Shown: positions 13,461 through 22,630, counted from the first letter of the stretch. The stretch is DNA of 24,816 nt from an uncultured Spirochaetales bacterium (GCA_934247875.1 CAKQJZ010000025.1:1-24816), one strand, 5' to 3'. The notes: generated by a model from the letters alone, not told the origin. Numbers and translations: made by a program.

Positions 13461-13943
13461 ATGGCAGACATTAACTCTGTAGTATTGAGTGGTCGTTTAG
13501 TAAGACCAAGTGAAATCCGATATTCCCAGAATGGAACTTCTATTGTTAGATTTTCGATTGCTGTCAACAGAGCAAAGAGGAGTGCTGACGGAAAATGGGA
13601 AGAGGAGCCAAACTATTTTGATTGCTTGTACTTTGGCAAAGCAGCTGAAGCTGTTAATCCATACCTTGAAAAGGGTAGGCAGGTTACAGTTCAGGGCGAG
13701 CTGAGACAGTCAAGATGGGAAAGCGAAGGTCAGACCAGAAGCAGAATCGAGGTTGCAGTAAATAATCTTAGCCTTGGAAGTTCTGCTCTTTCTAACGGAC
13801 AGGCAAGAAACAGCAATTATTCAGGTTCTGCTAATAATGCACCTAGAGAGAATTATAACAGACCTCAGCAGGCCCCACAGGCATCTAAGCCAGCATATGA
13901 AGAAGGCCCAGAGGATTTTACGGATGATACTATTCCGTTTTAA
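13461..13943 (+). CDS. ssb: Single-stranded DNA-binding protein
   Basis: A 160-residue SSB. The OB-fold covers about 1-105 (NSVVLSGRLVRPSEIRYSQNGTSIVRFSIAVNR, then EPNYFDCLYFGKAAEAVNPYLEKGRQVTVQGELR). A flexible Asn/Gln/Pro-rich linker follows, and the acidic tip ends DDTIPF, the docking peptide for replication and repair partners. It binds single-stranded DNA as a tetramer at forks. It sits between rpsF and rpsR, the usual bacterial place, with GAGGTG six bases before the ATG. Confidence 0.96.
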   Translation: MADINSVVLSGRLVRPSEIRYSQNGTSIVRFSIAVNRAKRSADGKWEEEPNYFDCLYFGKAAEAVNPYLEKGRQVTVQGELRQSRWESEGQTRSRIEVAVNNLSLGSSALSNGQARNSNYSGSANNAPRENYNRPQQAPQASKPAYEEGPEDFTDDTIPF

Positions 13944-13956
13944 TTAGGAGTTAAAA

Positions 13957-14238
13957 ATGAGAGAAGATAAAGATTTCAACGAAATGGACAAGACAGGCCG
14001 CAAAGACGGTAAGCTTGGTCTTAGAAAGGCAAGCTTCAAGAAAAAAGTATGCAAGTTCTGCCAGGGCGCAGCCGCAGCTGACTACAAGAACCCAGAAATG
14101 CTCAGAAGATATATCACAGAGCGTGGTAAGATTCTTCCTGCACGCATCACAGGCACTTGCGCAAAGCACCAGAGAGCTCTTAACAGAGAAATCAAGAGAG
14201 CTAGAGTTCTTGCTTATCTTCCATTCGAGAAGAAATGA
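13957..14238 (+). CDS. rpsR: Small ribosomal subunit protein bS18
   Basis: A 93-residue bS18, partner of bS6 on the 30S platform. The conserved core is KVCKFCQG, then PEMLRRYITERGKILPARITGTCAKHQRALNREIKRARVLAYLPF. Cys32, Cys35, Cys68 and His71 form a probable zinc-binding set, so this is the zinc-containing (C+) form. The basic, charged N-terminal tail of about 30 residues is longer than in many bacteria. AGGAG lies eight bases before the ATG. Confidence 0.96.
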   Translation: MREDKDFNEMDKTGRKDGKLGLRKASFKKKVCKFCQGAAAADYKNPEMLRRYITERGKILPARITGTCAKHQRALNREIKRARVLAYLPFEKK

Positions 14239-14249
14239 GGATTATGTAG

Positions 14250-15233
14250 ATGGAGGAGTCTGCAGTAGTTAAAAAGGGTGTAGTAAAAGATGCATTCATT
14301 GCTCTTTTTCTATCTACTTTGATGTATGAGCTGAATCTCTCAACATTTCTATTTGCATCTCCTTTGATGATCTACGCAATAAGGCATGGAAAGAATAGAT
14401 CGCTAGTGCTCTTTTTGCTTCAGGCAATCATAGTAGTAGCTATTGAACTTACTACCCATTTAGGTGTCTTTTCAAATTCTATTTCGCTCCTTGCCCTATT
14501 ATTTAGTTTAGCTATACCTTTGATGCTGTTAGCATCAGGAGCTATTTGGTTATATGCAGAAAAGCACAAGCTTTTAGTAAGAATACTTTTATCTCTGCTT
14601 CCTGTTTGTGTTATTTCTGTAGCTTTCTTAATCTTCTATGCTGTAGATGTGACGCTTTTTGAGGGCCTTTATGACTATTACAAAAATGCGTTTGCCTCAA
14701 GTCTTGGAGAGCTGCTTGGAAAGATGCTTGGTGATATAGATTATGAGATTTTATTCTCACTTCTCGCATCTTGCTTCTTATCTATGGTGCTTCCATTTCT
14801 TACTGTGGCAGTCTGTGCAACTTCGTTTATCTATGAGACTGGGTTGCATTCAAGAGAAAGTGACTGGGAAGATAGAGTACAGAGCTATGAGTTTCCTACA
14901 GATTTTGTCTGGACTTTCATAGTTTCTTTTGCTCTTCTTCTTATATTCCACTTTGTATCTGCAGTACCTTTAGCACTCATGGTTGTAATCATGAATCTAA
15001 CAGGTCTATTTACTGTCCTTTATTCTATACAGGGCTTTACAGTAGTATATGCAAGACTGAGAAAGAGAATGATGAATCTAAAGAGCATGACGCTTTTCAT
15101 TGTGCTTTTCATCATCTCTTTAGTAGTTCCGGGTATTAATTTTATTGTTATCTTCGGCCTTCCCTTATTGGGATTGCTGGAGAGTTTCTTCGATTTGAAG
15201 AAATTAGGAGTCAGAAATGAAGATCATTCTTAA
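14250..15233 (+). CDS. DUF2232/YybS-like integral membrane protein
   Basis: A 327-residue polytopic membrane protein with roughly eight to nine hydrophobic segments. The loops are short and charged, and the C-terminal segment IVVPGINFIVIFGLPLLGLLESFFDLKKLG is typical of DUF2232 proteins. In Bacillus the equivalent yybS lies next to rplI and dnaC (the replicative helicase), and here it sits between rpsR and rplI, which supports the assignment. Its function is unknown; a substrate-binding membrane component has been suggested for related ECF-like folds. The end overlaps rplI by 17 bp. GAGG at 14238-14241 precedes ATG 14250. Confidence 0.75.
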   Translation: MEESAVVKKGVVKDAFIALFLSTLMYELNLSTFLFASPLMIYAIRHGKNRSLVLFLLQAIIVVAIELTTHLGVFSNSISLLALLFSLAIPLMLLASGAIWLYAEKHKLLVRILLSLLPVCVISVAFLIFYAVDVTLFEGLYDYYKNAFASSLGELLGKMLGDIDYEILFSLLASCFLSMVLPFLTVAVCATSFIYETGLHSRESDWEDRVQSYEFPTDFVWTFIVSFALLLIFHFVSAVPLALMVVIMNLTGLFTVLYSIQGFTVVYARLRKRMMNLKSMTLFIVLFIISLVVPGINFIVIFGLPLLGLLESFFDLKKLGVRNEDHS

Positions 15234-15810
15234 TCAGGATGTTGTACACCTCGGAGAAGAGGGTGACGTTGTAGTAGTAAAGGACGGATACGCTAGAAAC
15301 TATCTCCTTCCTACCAAGGCTGCTGTTATCTATAACAAGGCTAATGCTGCTATGTTCGCTAGAAAGGCAGAAGCTATTGAGCAGAGAAAGATTGAGAAGA
15401 GAGCTCAGTCAGCATCTCTTAAAGAGAAGCTTGATGCAGCAGTTCTCAACATTGTTGTTCCAGCTGGTGAGTCAGGTAAGCTCTTCGGTTCTGTAACATC
15501 AACAATGGTACAGGAAGCTCTTGCTAAGCTTGGCTTCGAGATTGAGAGAAAGAAGCTTGAGGTTCCTACTCACTCAATCAAGATGACTGGCAACTACACA
15601 ATTGTTGTTCACCTTTATGAGAACGACAACTCACACGTTAAGCTAGTTGTTGAGTCTGAAGCTGAAGTAAAGGCTAAGGCTGCAGAGGCTGCAAAGAAGG
15701 CAGCTGAAGAGGCTAAGGCAGCAGCTGAGGCAGCTGCAGCAGCAGAAGCTGAGGAAGCAGCTAAAGCAGAAGAGGCACCAGCAGAGGCTGAGGCTCCTGT
15801 AGAGGGTTAA
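15217..15810 (+). CDS. rplI: Large ribosomal subunit protein bL9 with Ala/Glu-rich C-terminal extension
   Basis: A bL9 protein of 197 residues; the family is usually about 148. The N-terminal 23S rRNA-binding domain (MKIILNQDVVHLGEEGDVVVVKDGYARNYLLP), the long connecting helix (about 41-75) and the C-terminal globular domain (to about 148) are all present. The remaining 49 residues are nearly all Ala, Glu, Lys and Pro and probably form a charged helix or disordered tail. bL9 stabilises the L1 stalk base and affects frame maintenance. AGGAG precedes the start, inside the DUF2232 gene. Confidence 0.96.
   Translation: MKIILNQDVVHLGEEGDVVVVKDGYARNYLLPTKAAVIYNKANAAMFARKAEAIEQRKIEKRAQSASLKEKLDAAVLNIVVPAGESGKLFGSVTSTMVQEALAKLGFEIERKKLEVPTHSIKMTGNYTIVVHLYENDNSHVKLVVESEAEVKAKAAEAAKKAAEEAKAAAEAAAAAEAEEAAKAEEAPAEAEAPVEG
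15658..15807 (+). repeat. Low-complexity GCT/GCA-GAG/GAA tract encoding the bL9 tail
   Basis: The DNA for the bL9 tail is built from near-repeats of Ala codons mixed with Glu and Lys codons (gcagctgaggctaagg-like). Such tracts slip easily, so the tail length may differ between strains. Confidence 0.5.
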
Positions 15811-15814
15811 TTAA

Positions 15815-17236
15815 GTGCCAGATCTGAGAATGCTTCCTCATAACGATGAGGCTGAGCGAGCAATTCTTGGATCCTTGCTAATGGATTCGGAGGTCTTTGA
15901 TAAAGTTTCATCGATAGTTAAGGCCTCCGATTTTTATAATCCAAATAATCAGATAATCTTCTCTGCTATTGAGGAGCTTTTATCTGATGGCAAGGTTGTA
16001 GATTCGCTGACGCTGATAGAGTTTCTGACAAAGCATGGTCACCTTGAAAAAGCAGGTGGCAGGGCATATATTGCCGAGCTTACAGATTATTCTACTATCT
16101 CAAGCTTAGTTGAATCTTATTCTTTCATGGTAAGAGAGACATCACGCCGTAGAGCTCTCTATAAGATTTCCATGAGACTTTCAAATGATTCATTTGATGA
16201 ATCAAAAGATATTTCCACATCTATTGATACTGGTTCTAATGAGCTCAATGATCTTCTTCTTACAGTCAATACAGTAAAGACTGAAGATTATTTTGACAGC
16301 ATCGTTGGCCGTGTCACTGAGAATATTCTCAATGCACTCGATGGCAATGATAGTGGAGACAAACCTATCGAGACAGGCTTTGACCTCCTTGATAAATACT
16401 GCAACGGCGGTTTTGCTAAAGAAGATTATATTATCGTAGCTGCGCGTCCATCTATTGGTAAGACAGCGTTTGGCATCTCTATGATGCATAACATGGTCAA
16501 GAGCGGAAAGAATGTTCTATTCTTCTCTCTTGAGATGTCATCAGAGAAGATTGCTCAGCGTGTCTTAGCTGCAGAGAGCAAAGTCAATCTATCTAAGATC
16601 ATCAAGAAGAGCTTCTTGGATGACGAAGTTGAACGCTTTGTAGTTGCTACTGAGAACTTATATAACTACGGACATAATTTCTACATCAAAGATATTCCTA
16701 ATATTCCTCTATCTGATCTGAGAAGCTTGGCAAGAGCTGTCAATAAGAACATGGAGGGTGGGCTAGATTGTATAGTCATTGACTATATTGGTCTTATATC
16801 TCTTAACCAGTCTGGTCCTGGAAGCAGAGACCTTACTGACTATGAGCGTGTTACAAGAGTTTCTAAAGGTCTAAAACAGCTCGCACGTGAGCTAAAAGTA
16901 CCTGTTGTTGCACTTTGCCAGGTTTCACGTGATAGTGAAGAGAAAGAGCCTGTGCTATCCAATCTGCGTGATTCTGGCGCTATTGAGCAAGATGCTGACG
17001 TTGTATGCTTCCTCCACAGAAAGAGAATGCTTACAGAAGAAGAGAAACAGAGAAATGCAAGAGACAATGAGGGTAGAGCGACTATACAGGTTACTAAGCT
17101 TATAGTAGCTAAGAACCGTAACGGTGAGACTGGCTCATTCAAGATCGGATACCATGCTGAGACTACTACGTTTGTAAACGTCGATCAGAGTGCTGTATTT
17201 ATCGAGACAACACCACCTGAGAAGAAATCGAAGTAG
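15815..17236 (+). CDS. dnaB: Replicative DNA helicase DnaB
   Basis: A 473-residue hexameric 5'-3' helicase that drives the replication fork. The N-terminal primase-interacting domain starts LPHNDEAERAILGSLLMD. The RecA-like domain begins near 185 with ETGFDLLDKYCNGGF, and Walker A is AARPSIGKTAFG (209-220). Walker B is CIVIDYIGLI. The DNA-binding/arginine-finger region is VLSNLRDSGAIEQDADVVCFLHR. No intein or large insert is present. It starts with GTG; GAGGG (15802-15806), eight bases upstream in the end of rplI, is the likely Shine-Dalgarno. It stops directly against the convergent rseP stop. Confidence 0.96.
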   Translation: MPDLRMLPHNDEAERAILGSLLMDSEVFDKVSSIVKASDFYNPNNQIIFSAIEELLSDGKVVDSLTLIEFLTKHGHLEKAGGRAYIAELTDYSTISSLVESYSFMVRETSRRRALYKISMRLSNDSFDESKDISTSIDTGSNELNDLLLTVNTVKTEDYFDSIVGRVTENILNALDGNDSGDKPIETGFDLLDKYCNGGFAKEDYIIVAARPSIGKTAFGISMMHNMVKSGKNVLFFSLEMSSEKIAQRVLAAESKVNLSKIIKKSFLDDEVERFVVATENLYNYGHNFYIKDIPNIPLSDLRSLARAVNKNMEGGLDCIVIDYIGLISLNQSGPGSRDLTDYERVTRVSKGLKQLARELKVPVVALCQVSRDSEEKEPVLSNLRDSGAIEQDADVVCFLHRKRMLTEEEKQRNARDNEGRATIQVTKLIVAKNRNGETGSFKIGYHAETTTFVNVDQSAVFIETTPPEKKSK

Positions 17237-18571
17237 TTAGTGCTTCTTGATGATGTCTTTGATATCTAAACCATACATCAATGCAAGAATTGCATAAGCT
17301 GCAATCATGCCGCTGATCTGGAGAATCACATAGGTTCTTGGCTTCAGCGGTTTTCTTTTGATCATCTCAGCTATATTCATGACCATTCCTCCACCATCGA
17401 ATGTAGGGATAGGAATAAGGTTGCCAACAGCTATAGATATTGATACAAACGCAAGCAGCGTGAAAAGCGCACGTATGCCCGATGCTGCGCTTGTCTTGAA
17501 TGCTAGTGTTGTTATGTTGCCAAATGTCGATGCAGCCTTCATAGGGCCTGTGATTATCTCTCGCGCATCTTTTGTCTGGAACGTTATAAGCGCACCGAGA
17601 GCGCGGAGTGTTGTGTAGCTGACTTCTCCTGCTTTCTTAAAGCCATATGTGAATACATTGACGTCTTCGCTATAGCGTCTTAAATCTGCGTCCCATGCAA
17701 ATGGAAGCCTCTTTGATAAATCAAGCTCAGTGTCAAAATAATCATTTCCTCTTTTGACAGTCACATTGGTTTTGCCGCTGAAAGAGTATAAGTCATATGT
17801 CCACTCTATAGGCTTTGAATCAGCTTTGACTATCACATCTCCTTCTTTGAATATAGGAGATTCGCTTCTTCCTATTACTGGCATGACCAGATTAGAGATT
17901 CCGTAGCTATAGTGATCGACAACAAATGCTGGTGTAATTCTTGTATTTATCTCTTTGCCATCTCTAAGAACTATCAGATCAACATTTTCTCCATTCTTTT
18001 CTTTGAGGTAGTGCTCAAGCTCTTCATAGTCTTTTATAGCTATTCCATCTGCGCTTAAGACTAAGTCTCCTTTAGTTACTCCGCTTTGCTTTATAGATGA
18101 ATTGAATACACTCTGATACTCACTGACTGGAGTTATATATGGCTTATTTGAAACATGCTCTGTTGGAATCAGCACTGCAATCAAGAATAGAAGTGCAGCT
18201 AAAAGAAAGTTTAATAGCGGTCCTGCTAGGAATATCAAAAAACGCTTATAAGGGCTTGTTGCAAAGTAAGAACCAGCTTCAGCGATATCAAGTGAGTCTT
18301 TATTGTCTCTGAGCGCTTTAGAGAGATCTATAGAGCCACTCATGCGGCAATAGCCACCAAATGGTATCCATGAGATTCTGTACTCAACTTTCTTGCCATA
18401 GATAGAGAATAGCTTTGGTCCTATACCAAGCGAAAGACATTCAACATCTACTTTCAATATTCGTGATACCATAAAGTGTCCGAGCTCATGTATGAATAGC
18501 ACAAGACCGATTCCAAGAAGTGAAGGAATCAGCTTTAAGAAATAGATTAAAAGCGAATGGAGTATAGCCAT
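17237..18571 (-). CDS. rseP: RIP metalloprotease RseP (site-2 protease family)
   Basis: A 444-residue intramembrane zinc protease that trims membrane proteins, including anti-sigma factors and signal-peptide remnants. The zinc site HELGH is at 28-32 in the first transmembrane helix. SLGIGPKLF and FLAGPLLNFLLAALLF follow, then a periplasmic PDZ region (around 150-210, GVTKGDLVLSADGIAIKDYEEL) and possibly a second one. The third zinc ligand lies in NLIPIPTFDGGG near the C-terminus; Phe replaces the usual Leu before Asp. It is last in the rpsB-tsf-frr-uppS-cdsA-dxr-rseP operon, four bases after dxr. Confidence 0.94.
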   Translation of the reverse strand: MAILHSLLIYFLKLIPSLLGIGLVLFIHELGHFMVSRILKVDVECLSLGIGPKLFSIYGKKVEYRISWIPFGGYCRMSGSIDLSKALRDNKDSLDIAEAGSYFATSPYKRFLIFLAGPLLNFLLAALLFLIAVLIPTEHVSNKPYITPVSEYQSVFNSSIKQSGVTKGDLVLSADGIAIKDYEELEHYLKEKNGENVDLIVLRDGKEINTRITPAFVVDHYSYGISNLVMPVIGRSESPIFKEGDVIVKADSKPIEWTYDLYSFSGKTNVTVKRGNDYFDTELDLSKRLPFAWDADLRRYSEDVNVFTYGFKKAGEVSYTTLRALGALITFQTKDAREIITGPMKAASTFGNITTLAFKTSAASGIRALFTLLAFVSISIAVGNLIPIPTFDGGGMVMNIAEMIKRKPLKPRTYVILQISGMIAAYAILALMYGLDIKDIIKKH

Positions 18572-18575
18572 AAAG

Positions 18576-19652
18576 TCAGCAAAGCTCCTTGAGAGCCACC
18601 TCTCTGGCTTTTCTATCCATTACCATGATCTTCTCATAGCTATTGGAAATAGGTGAGAAGTCATGACTTAGTACTGTCTCTGTTATGTGAGCAATCTCAT
18701 TGAACTTTATATTTCCATTTAAAAATGCATATACAGCAACTTCATTGGCAGCGTTATAAGCAATAGGGTAGCTCCCGCCAAGTTCGAGCGCTTTGTACGC
18801 AAGCGCAAGAAGCGGAAACTTATCAAAGTCAGGAGCTTCAAAAGTCAATGTGAGCTTAGTGAAATCGAGCTTTTTGACAGCATCTTTTATTTCTTCTTTA
18901 TTGTCTGATAGTGCTGTTATTATAGGGTGAGTCATATCAGGAGGTGAGAGCTCTGCATATATTGCTCCCTCTCTTGTATATACCATAGAGTGGACAACAG
19001 ATTGTCTATGCACTACGACTTCGATATCTTCTGGCTTGAAGCCAAAAAGGAAAGAAGCTTCAATTACTTCTAGGCCTTTATTGGCAAGTGTTGCTGAATC
19101 TATAGTAATCTTCTTTCCCATCTTCCAAGTTGGATGGTGCAGCGCTTCTTCAACTGTAATGTTATCAAATGAAGTACGGTCTATAAATGGACCACCCGAA
19201 GCAGTAATAATAAGCTTCTCTACATTCTTTCCTGGAAGCAGATGATAAACAGCTGAGTGCTCACTGTCGACAGGGATGATTTTAGCATTGTTTTCTTCTG
19301 CTAAGCGGAAGATATAGTTTCCTCCCATTACGACAGACTCTTTATTAGCTAATGCTAAATCTTTTCCAGATTCCAGAGTCTTTATTGTTGCAAATAAACC
19401 TTTGTAGCCAGCTATAGCATTGAGGACAATATCGGCATCTGTCTTTTCAATGAATGAAGCAAGATCTGCTTCACTCTTTTCGCACATCAGTAAATATGGT
19501 GATGAAAACTCTTCAGAAAGCTTCAATAATTCAGCTTTGGACTTATTTGCAACTAAGCCTGTAACAGTGAAGATATCACGATTATTTCTGATATAGTTAA
19601 GTGCGGTCGTACCTATGCTGCCAGTAGCACCTAAGATAAGAACCTTTCTCAT
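18576..19652 (-). CDS. dxr: 1-deoxy-D-xylulose-5-phosphate reductoisomerase
   Basis: A 358-residue enzyme of the MEP pathway that makes 2-C-methyl-D-erythritol 4-phosphate from DXP with NADPH, the first committed isoprenoid step. The NADPH loop GATGSIG is at 8-14. The metal and substrate residues Asp129 and Glu131 (VDSEHSAVYHLL) and Glu195 (LANKGLEVIEA) are present, as is ASGGPFIDRT at 151-160. It is slightly shorter than most Dxr (380-400). It abuts cdsA (stop and start adjacent) and supplies isoprenoid for the UppS product made two genes upstream. Confidence 0.96.
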   Translation of the reverse strand: MRKVLILGATGSIGTTALNYIRNNRDIFTVTGLVANKSKAELLKLSEEFSSPYLLMCEKSEADLASFIEKTDADIVLNAIAGYKGLFATIKTLESGKDLALANKESVVMGGNYIFRLAEENNAKIIPVDSEHSAVYHLLPGKNVEKLIITASGGPFIDRTSFDNITVEEALHHPTWKMGKKITIDSATLANKGLEVIEASFLFGFKPEDIEVVVHRQSVVHSMVYTREGAIYAELSPPDMTHPIITALSDNKEEIKDAVKKLDFTKLTLTFEAPDFDKFPLLALAYKALELGGSYPIAYNAANEVAVYAFLNGNIKFNEIAHITETVLSHDFSPISNSYEKIMVMDRKAREVALKELC

Positions 19653-20504
19653 TTAAGCTCCAATGAGAAACTTTTCCATAAGAAGAAAATAAACAGGAGC
19701 AGCAATTATAAGAGAGTCGATGCTATCAAGCATGCCGCCGCGTCCAGGGATAGCAACTCCGCTGTCTTTTACATTTGCACTGCGCTTGAATGCAGATTCA
19801 ATAAGGTCTCCGATAGCTGCGAATATGCTTACAACAAATCCAATGAGGAAACCTGCAGCAGGATGATATGTAAAGTGAGTAGGGAATACCATTGCAGCGC
19901 CCATTGATACGAGTGCTGGAATGAATATGCCGCCAATGTAGCCAGCAACAGATTTATTAGGGCTTGCTTTGATAAAGCCTTTATTGTTTCTGCCTAGTGC
20001 CATTCCTGTAAAATATGCACATGAATCACTTCCGAAAACAAGTACGAAGTAGAAAATGATCATCCATGTTGCATCAGGAAGGAAACCTATCTTTGCCATA
20101 TAGCCTGCAAATAAGCCAGGGTAGAGTAGGTTAAGTACAGATGCTGATGTATTTGCAATCAGATTCTTGAAGTTGTCTTCTGTGTCATTGAAGATAGCAG
20201 AAGCGAAAATTAGTCCAATTACCAATGCTGTGAAATAGAGAACACTGCTTGTGAAGAAAGTCAACTCTGGTGCTGTATCTAAGAACTCTAAGATTGGATA
20301 CACTGCGCCTAAATAAGCAAACTTAGATACTTTCAAGTCTTTCTTTTCAAGCATATGACGCATTTCTATGTTTCCGACTAATGTTGCTCCCATTACAGCA
20401 ATAGCAAAGAATACATGGTGAAAGTAAGGGAGAAAGTAAATCAAGATTACGATTAAAGGGATAGCTACACATGCAGTAGTTAATCTTTTTGCTAATGAGC
20501 TCAT
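19653..20504 (-). CDS. cdsA: Phosphatidate cytidylyltransferase
   Basis: A 283-residue inner-membrane enzyme that makes CDP-diacylglycerol from phosphatidate and CTP, the branch point of phospholipid synthesis. It has about eight hydrophobic segments. The C-terminal signature is SAFKRSANVKDSGVAIPGRGGMLDSIDSL; in many homologues the last part reads PGHGGxLDRxD, so His and Arg are replaced by Arg and Ser here. The KRxxxxKD part and the final Asp residues that bind metal are kept, so activity is still expected. The ATG shares one base with the uppS stop (TAATG). Confidence 0.94.
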   Translation of the reverse strand: MSSLAKRLTTACVAIPLIVILIYFLPYFHHVFFAIAVMGATLVGNIEMRHMLEKKDLKVSKFAYLGAVYPILEFLDTAPELTFFTSSVLYFTALVIGLIFASAIFNDTEDNFKNLIANTSASVLNLLYPGLFAGYMAKIGFLPDATWMIIFYFVLVFGSDSCAYFTGMALGRNNKGFIKASPNKSVAGYIGGIFIPALVSMGAAMVFPTHFTYHPAAGFLIGFVVSIFAAIGDLIESAFKRSANVKDSGVAIPGRGGMLDSIDSLIIAAPVYFLLMEKFLIGA

Positions 20505-21190
20505 TATTTAATCCCTCCGAACTTTCTACACCTTTTATTGAAATCTTCTACGATCATTGAAATCATATCTTCATTCCAATCAGGCCAAAGTTTATCATAA
20601 AAGCCTAATTCTGCATAGGCAGATTGATATAACAAAAAGCCAGAAAGCCTATACTCTCCAGCGCTTCTTGCTATCATATCGGGTAGAGGCACTTCTGGAT
20701 TATCGAGGTAGTTACGTAGAATATCGCCTTTGAATTCTTCAACTCCGTCTTTTTTAGCTCTCTCTATAGCTCTATTGATCTCATCAATGCCACCATAGTT
20801 TATAGCTAGTATTACAGTAAGTCTTGAGTTGTTTTTTGTTGCCTCAATTGCATAATCCAGAGCTTTCAAATCTTCAGGCGGAAGACCTTCACGTCTTCCA
20901 GTATGAAGTACCTTTACTCCATATTTGTTGAAGAGAGGTATTTCTTCAACTACTTTTTGGGCAAAGAGACCCATCAGAAAGTTAACTTCTGTTTTGGGCC
21001 TCTTCCAGTTTTCTGTAGAAAAACAATATAGAGTGAGAAACTCAATAGACTGGTTTAAACAGCCTTTTACTACTCTTTCGATTGCTCTTCCTCCCTCTTC
21101 GTGGCCCTTGGTTCTGACAAGGCCTCTTTGTTCAGCCCAGCGTCCATTGCCATCCATAATCAAGGCGAGGTGTCTTAGTTTCTCACTCAA
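20504..21190 (-). CDS. uppS: Undecaprenyl diphosphate synthase (cis-prenyltransferase)
   Basis: A 228-residue cis-prenyltransferase that extends farnesyl diphosphate to the C55 lipid carrier for peptidoglycan and other envelope polymers. The catalytic motif MDGNGRWAEQRG has Asp13. YCFSTENWKRP lies in the substrate tunnel region, and RSAGEYRLSGFLLYQSAYAELGF holds the C-terminal diphosphate-binding Arg and Glu residues. The length is a little below the E. coli enzyme. It lies between frr and cdsA, an order common across bacteria. Confidence 0.96.
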   Translation of the reverse strand: MSEKLRHLALIMDGNGRWAEQRGLVRTKGHEEGGRAIERVVKGCLNQSIEFLTLYCFSTENWKRPKTEVNFLMGLFAQKVVEEIPLFNKYGVKVLHTGRREGLPPEDLKALDYAIEATKNNSRLTVILAINYGGIDEINRAIERAKKDGVEEFKGDILRNYLDNPEVPLPDMIARSAGEYRLSGFLLYQSAYAELGFYDKLWPDWNEDMISMIVEDFNKRCRKFGGIK

Positions 21191-21194
21191 TTTA

Positions 21195-21749
21195 TTATAT
21201 TTCCATTATTTCTTTTTCTTTAGCTTCAGCAATCTTGCCAATCTCAGCAATAGCAGCATCTGTAAGCTTCTGAATCTTGTTCTCGCCTTCCTTCTGCTGA
21301 TCTTCGCTGATTTCAGATGCTTTCTGGAGCTTCTTAAGCTCTTCCATTGCATCTCTTCTAACGTTTCTTACTGCTACGCGGGCATTCTCTGCTGTAGCCT
21401 TTGTGCTCTTAGCAAGCTCTTTTCTTCTATCCTCTGTTAGAGGAGGGAAGTTTACTCTGATAAGCTTTCCGTCGTTGTTTGGATTGAGTCCAAGCTCTGA
21501 CTTCTGGATAGCTTTCTCAATAGCACTGAGAACACTTTTATCCCAAGGCTGGATAACAACCAGCCTTGCTTCAGGTACAGAAATAGATGCAACCTGAGAC
21601 AGTGGAGTCTCTGCACCATAGTAATCTACTTTGAGCTTGTCAAAGAGAGATGCACTGGCTCTGCCTGTTCTTAGAAGAGCGAACTCTGACTGAAGAGAAG
21701 AAATGCATTTCTTCATCTTGCTGTCGCAGTTATCAATTACACTCTGCAT
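21195..21749 (-). CDS. frr: Ribosome recycling factor
   Basis: A 184-residue RRF, which with EF-G splits the post-termination ribosome. The full two-domain shape is present: helical domain I (MKKCISSLQSEFALLRTGRASASLFDKLKVDYYG), then the beta domain TPLSQVASISVPEARLVVIQPWDKSVL, and the C-terminal helix with RVAVRNVRRDAMEELKKL. The length is standard. It is 12 bases downstream of tsf. Confidence 0.97.
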   Translation of the reverse strand: MQSVIDNCDSKMKKCISSLQSEFALLRTGRASASLFDKLKVDYYGAETPLSQVASISVPEARLVVIQPWDKSVLSAIEKAIQKSELGLNPNNDGKLIRVNFPPLTEDRRKELAKSTKATAENARVAVRNVRRDAMEELKKLQKASEISEDQQKEGENKIQKLTDAAIAEIGKIAEAKEKEIMEI

Positions 21750-21761
21750 CTTTATCCTCTC

Positions 21762-22616
21762 TTAGTTAACACCAGCCTGGTAAACACCATAAGCTGTGAG
21801 AGAGAGTGTAGCACCACCAGCTGCCTTACCAGCCTCTGCAAGTGCCTGAGAAACACTCTTTGTGTCGTCCTTAACGAAAGCCTGATCTAGGAAGCAGATC
21901 TCTTTGTAGAGCTTAGAAAGCTTACCTCTGATAATGCCTTCCTTAACTTTCTCTGGCTTAGATGCAAGCTTCTCGTCTCCAGCAACCTGGTTTCTGAAGA
22001 TGTCGAGCTGCTCAGCTTCGTATGCCTTATCTACAACCTTGTCTGAGAGGTACTGTGGCTTATAAGCTGCTGCATGGAGTGCGAGGTCATGACCAAGCTC
22101 GTTAACGCAATCAGCATCAAATGCCTCAGCCTTATCAGAAGAAAGGATAACGAGTACTGCTACGTTGCCCTCTCCATGGAGATAGTCATATGCCTTAGCG
22201 TTAGGTGCGATATCATAAACATTGAACTTAACAAGGTGCATATTCTCTTTGATGATTGCGATCAAGCCATCAACCATGCTCTGGAGCTCTGCGTTTGGCT
22301 CTGTATAACCTTTCTCAAGGATAATTGAGCACATATCGTCTCCAAGCTTTGCAAAGTCAGCATTCTTAGCAACAAAGTCTGTTTCACAAGAAAGTGAAAG
22401 AAGAACAGCCTTGCCATTTGCAACTTTAACGAATACACGACCATTTTCAGTAGCTCTATCCTGACGCTTAGCAACAGCTGCAAGACCCATCTCTTTAAGA
22501 ATCTTCTCAGCACCAGCGAAATCGCCATCTGCCTGAGTAAGAGCCTTCTTGCAATCCATCATTCCAGCACCAGTAAGATCTCTGAGCTTTTTTACATCAG
22601 AAGCACTAATTGCCAT
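21762..22616 (-). CDS. tsf: Elongation factor Ts
   Basis: A 284-residue guanine nucleotide exchange factor for EF-Tu. The UBA-like N-terminus SASDVKKLRDLTGAGMMDCKKAL and the EF-Tu contact motif CETDFVAKN (Thr79-Asp80-Phe81) are clear, followed by HDLALHAAAYKPQYLS. It follows rpsB after 14 bases with a good AAGGAG, the near-universal rpsB-tsf pair. Confidence 0.97.
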   Translation of the reverse strand: MAISASDVKKLRDLTGAGMMDCKKALTQADGDFAGAEKILKEMGLAAVAKRQDRATENGRVFVKVANGKAVLLSLSCETDFVAKNADFAKLGDDMCSIILEKGYTEPNAELQSMVDGLIAIIKENMHLVKFNVYDIAPNAKAYDYLHGEGNVAVLVILSSDKAEAFDADCVNELGHDLALHAAAYKPQYLSDKVVDKAYEAEQLDIFRNQVAGDEKLASKPEKVKEGIIRGKLSKLYKEICFLDQAFVKDDTKSVSQALAEAGKAAGGATLSLTAYGVYQAGVN

Positions 22617-22630
22617 ATTGATTCTCCTTA

